Shown here: piece by piece, positions 5,804-6,089 of the stretch
How positions within the stretch are numbered: position 1 is the first letter of the stretch
Layout: every line of letters starts with the position of its first letter
DNA from: Pseudomonadales bacterium
GTDB lineage: Bacteria > Pseudomonadota > Gammaproteobacteria > Pseudomonadales > Azotimanducaceae
DNA: 6,089 nt
Direction: 5' to 3'
NCBI GenBank assembly: GCA_029244465.1
Contig: JAQWQN010000259.1
Coordinates: 1-6,089, forward strand
The notes under the pieces: model-generated
The model's database searches: none
What the model was told of the DNA's origin: nothing
Seen by the model: only the letters and a program-made list of their open reading frames with translations
Translations under genes and position numbers: made by a program

Positions 5804-6089
5804 TTGAATAATGCTGCGTGTGGAATTCGCAATATCTTGGCCCTCTTTCTTTGCGTGGTGAATACATCTATCGCTGCCGCGTGTCTGGATCTGCAGGACA
5901 GTGTTAATGCGCTGAATGTGCGTGGATTTGAAGATAAAATGGCGGCCGCCCAAGCGTTGGCCCAACGTGATGATACGCGTATAGACACAATTCTTGAGGC
6001 TTTCATCGAGGGAAAGCTCTATGTGCAACGATCGGACAAACGCGTGGTTTTTGCTGACAAGAGCAATGGCGGGGGCTATATTCTAACAG
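5804..6089 (+). CDS. urtB: Urea ABC transporter permease UrtB, N-terminal part (3' end outside window)
   Basis: Start of the inner-membrane permease subunit of the urea importer; only about 95 residues are present. The frame opens with TTG at 5804 (or GTG at 5795), then a short signal-like segment with hydrophobic core NILALFLCVVNTSIAAA, which predicts export of the following region. After it comes the extra N-terminal domain known from proteobacterial UrtB proteins: GFEDKMAAAQALAQRDD (41-57), then TILEAFIEGKLYVQRSDKRV (62-81) and VFADKSNGGGYILT up to the edge. The pattern ALxxxxD...ILEAxxxGKLYVxxxDxRVVxADKS is what identifies it as UrtB rather than a stand-alone periplasmic protein. The membrane-spanning permease part lies beyond the window. 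It follows urtA after 111 bases containing two stem-loops. Family assignment is confident from motif and gene order; the exact start is not. Confidence 0.85.
   Translation, partial: MNNAACGIRNILALFLCVVNTSIAAACLDLQDSVNALNVRGFEDKMAAAQALAQRDDTRIDTILEAFIEGKLYVQRSDKRVVFADKSNGGGYILT

Overview
The window reads as part of a proteobacterial, probably gammaproteobacterial (perhaps marine), chromosome: four genes are complete or nearly so and a fifth is cut by the right edge, all on the + strand. The organism call is an inference from protein style (Gram-negative signal peptides, an outer-membrane porin, the urt gene order) and roughly balanced base composition. No phage, IS, CRISPR or RNA-gene signal was seen.

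Left part (1-3126): a sensory pair. A large hybrid histidine kinase, whose N-terminus lies outside the window, carries the end of an NCS1-type (purine/cytosine/allantoin permease-like) membrane domain, an eight-cysteine module, two more membrane helices, a coiled coil, a full HisKA-HATPase core, a receiver domain and a short helical tail. Its stop overlaps (ATGA) the start of a response regulator with an N-terminal receiver and a C-terminal LuxR-type helix-turn-helix. The two are almost certainly cotranscribed and form a signalling pair.

Middle (3127-3230): a 104-base leader packed with three consecutive inverted repeats. The first could be an operator for the neighbouring LuxR-type regulator. 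The last can pair with the Shine-Dalgarno sequence of the next gene.

Right part (3231-6089): a urea-uptake unit. An outer-membrane porin of the phosphate-selective/short-chain-amide type is followed 14 bases later by urtA, the periplasmic urea-binding protein. After a strong stem-loop comes the N-terminal part of urtB, the first ABC permease gene, which has a non-ATG start. The likely logic is that the kinase senses a nitrogen-rich solute (or transport state), the LuxR-type regulator switches on the porin-urt operon, the porin admits urea or short amides through the outer membrane, UrtA captures urea in the periplasm, and UrtB with later subunits imports it. The stem-loop between urtA and urtB fits differential expression of the binding protein over the permease.
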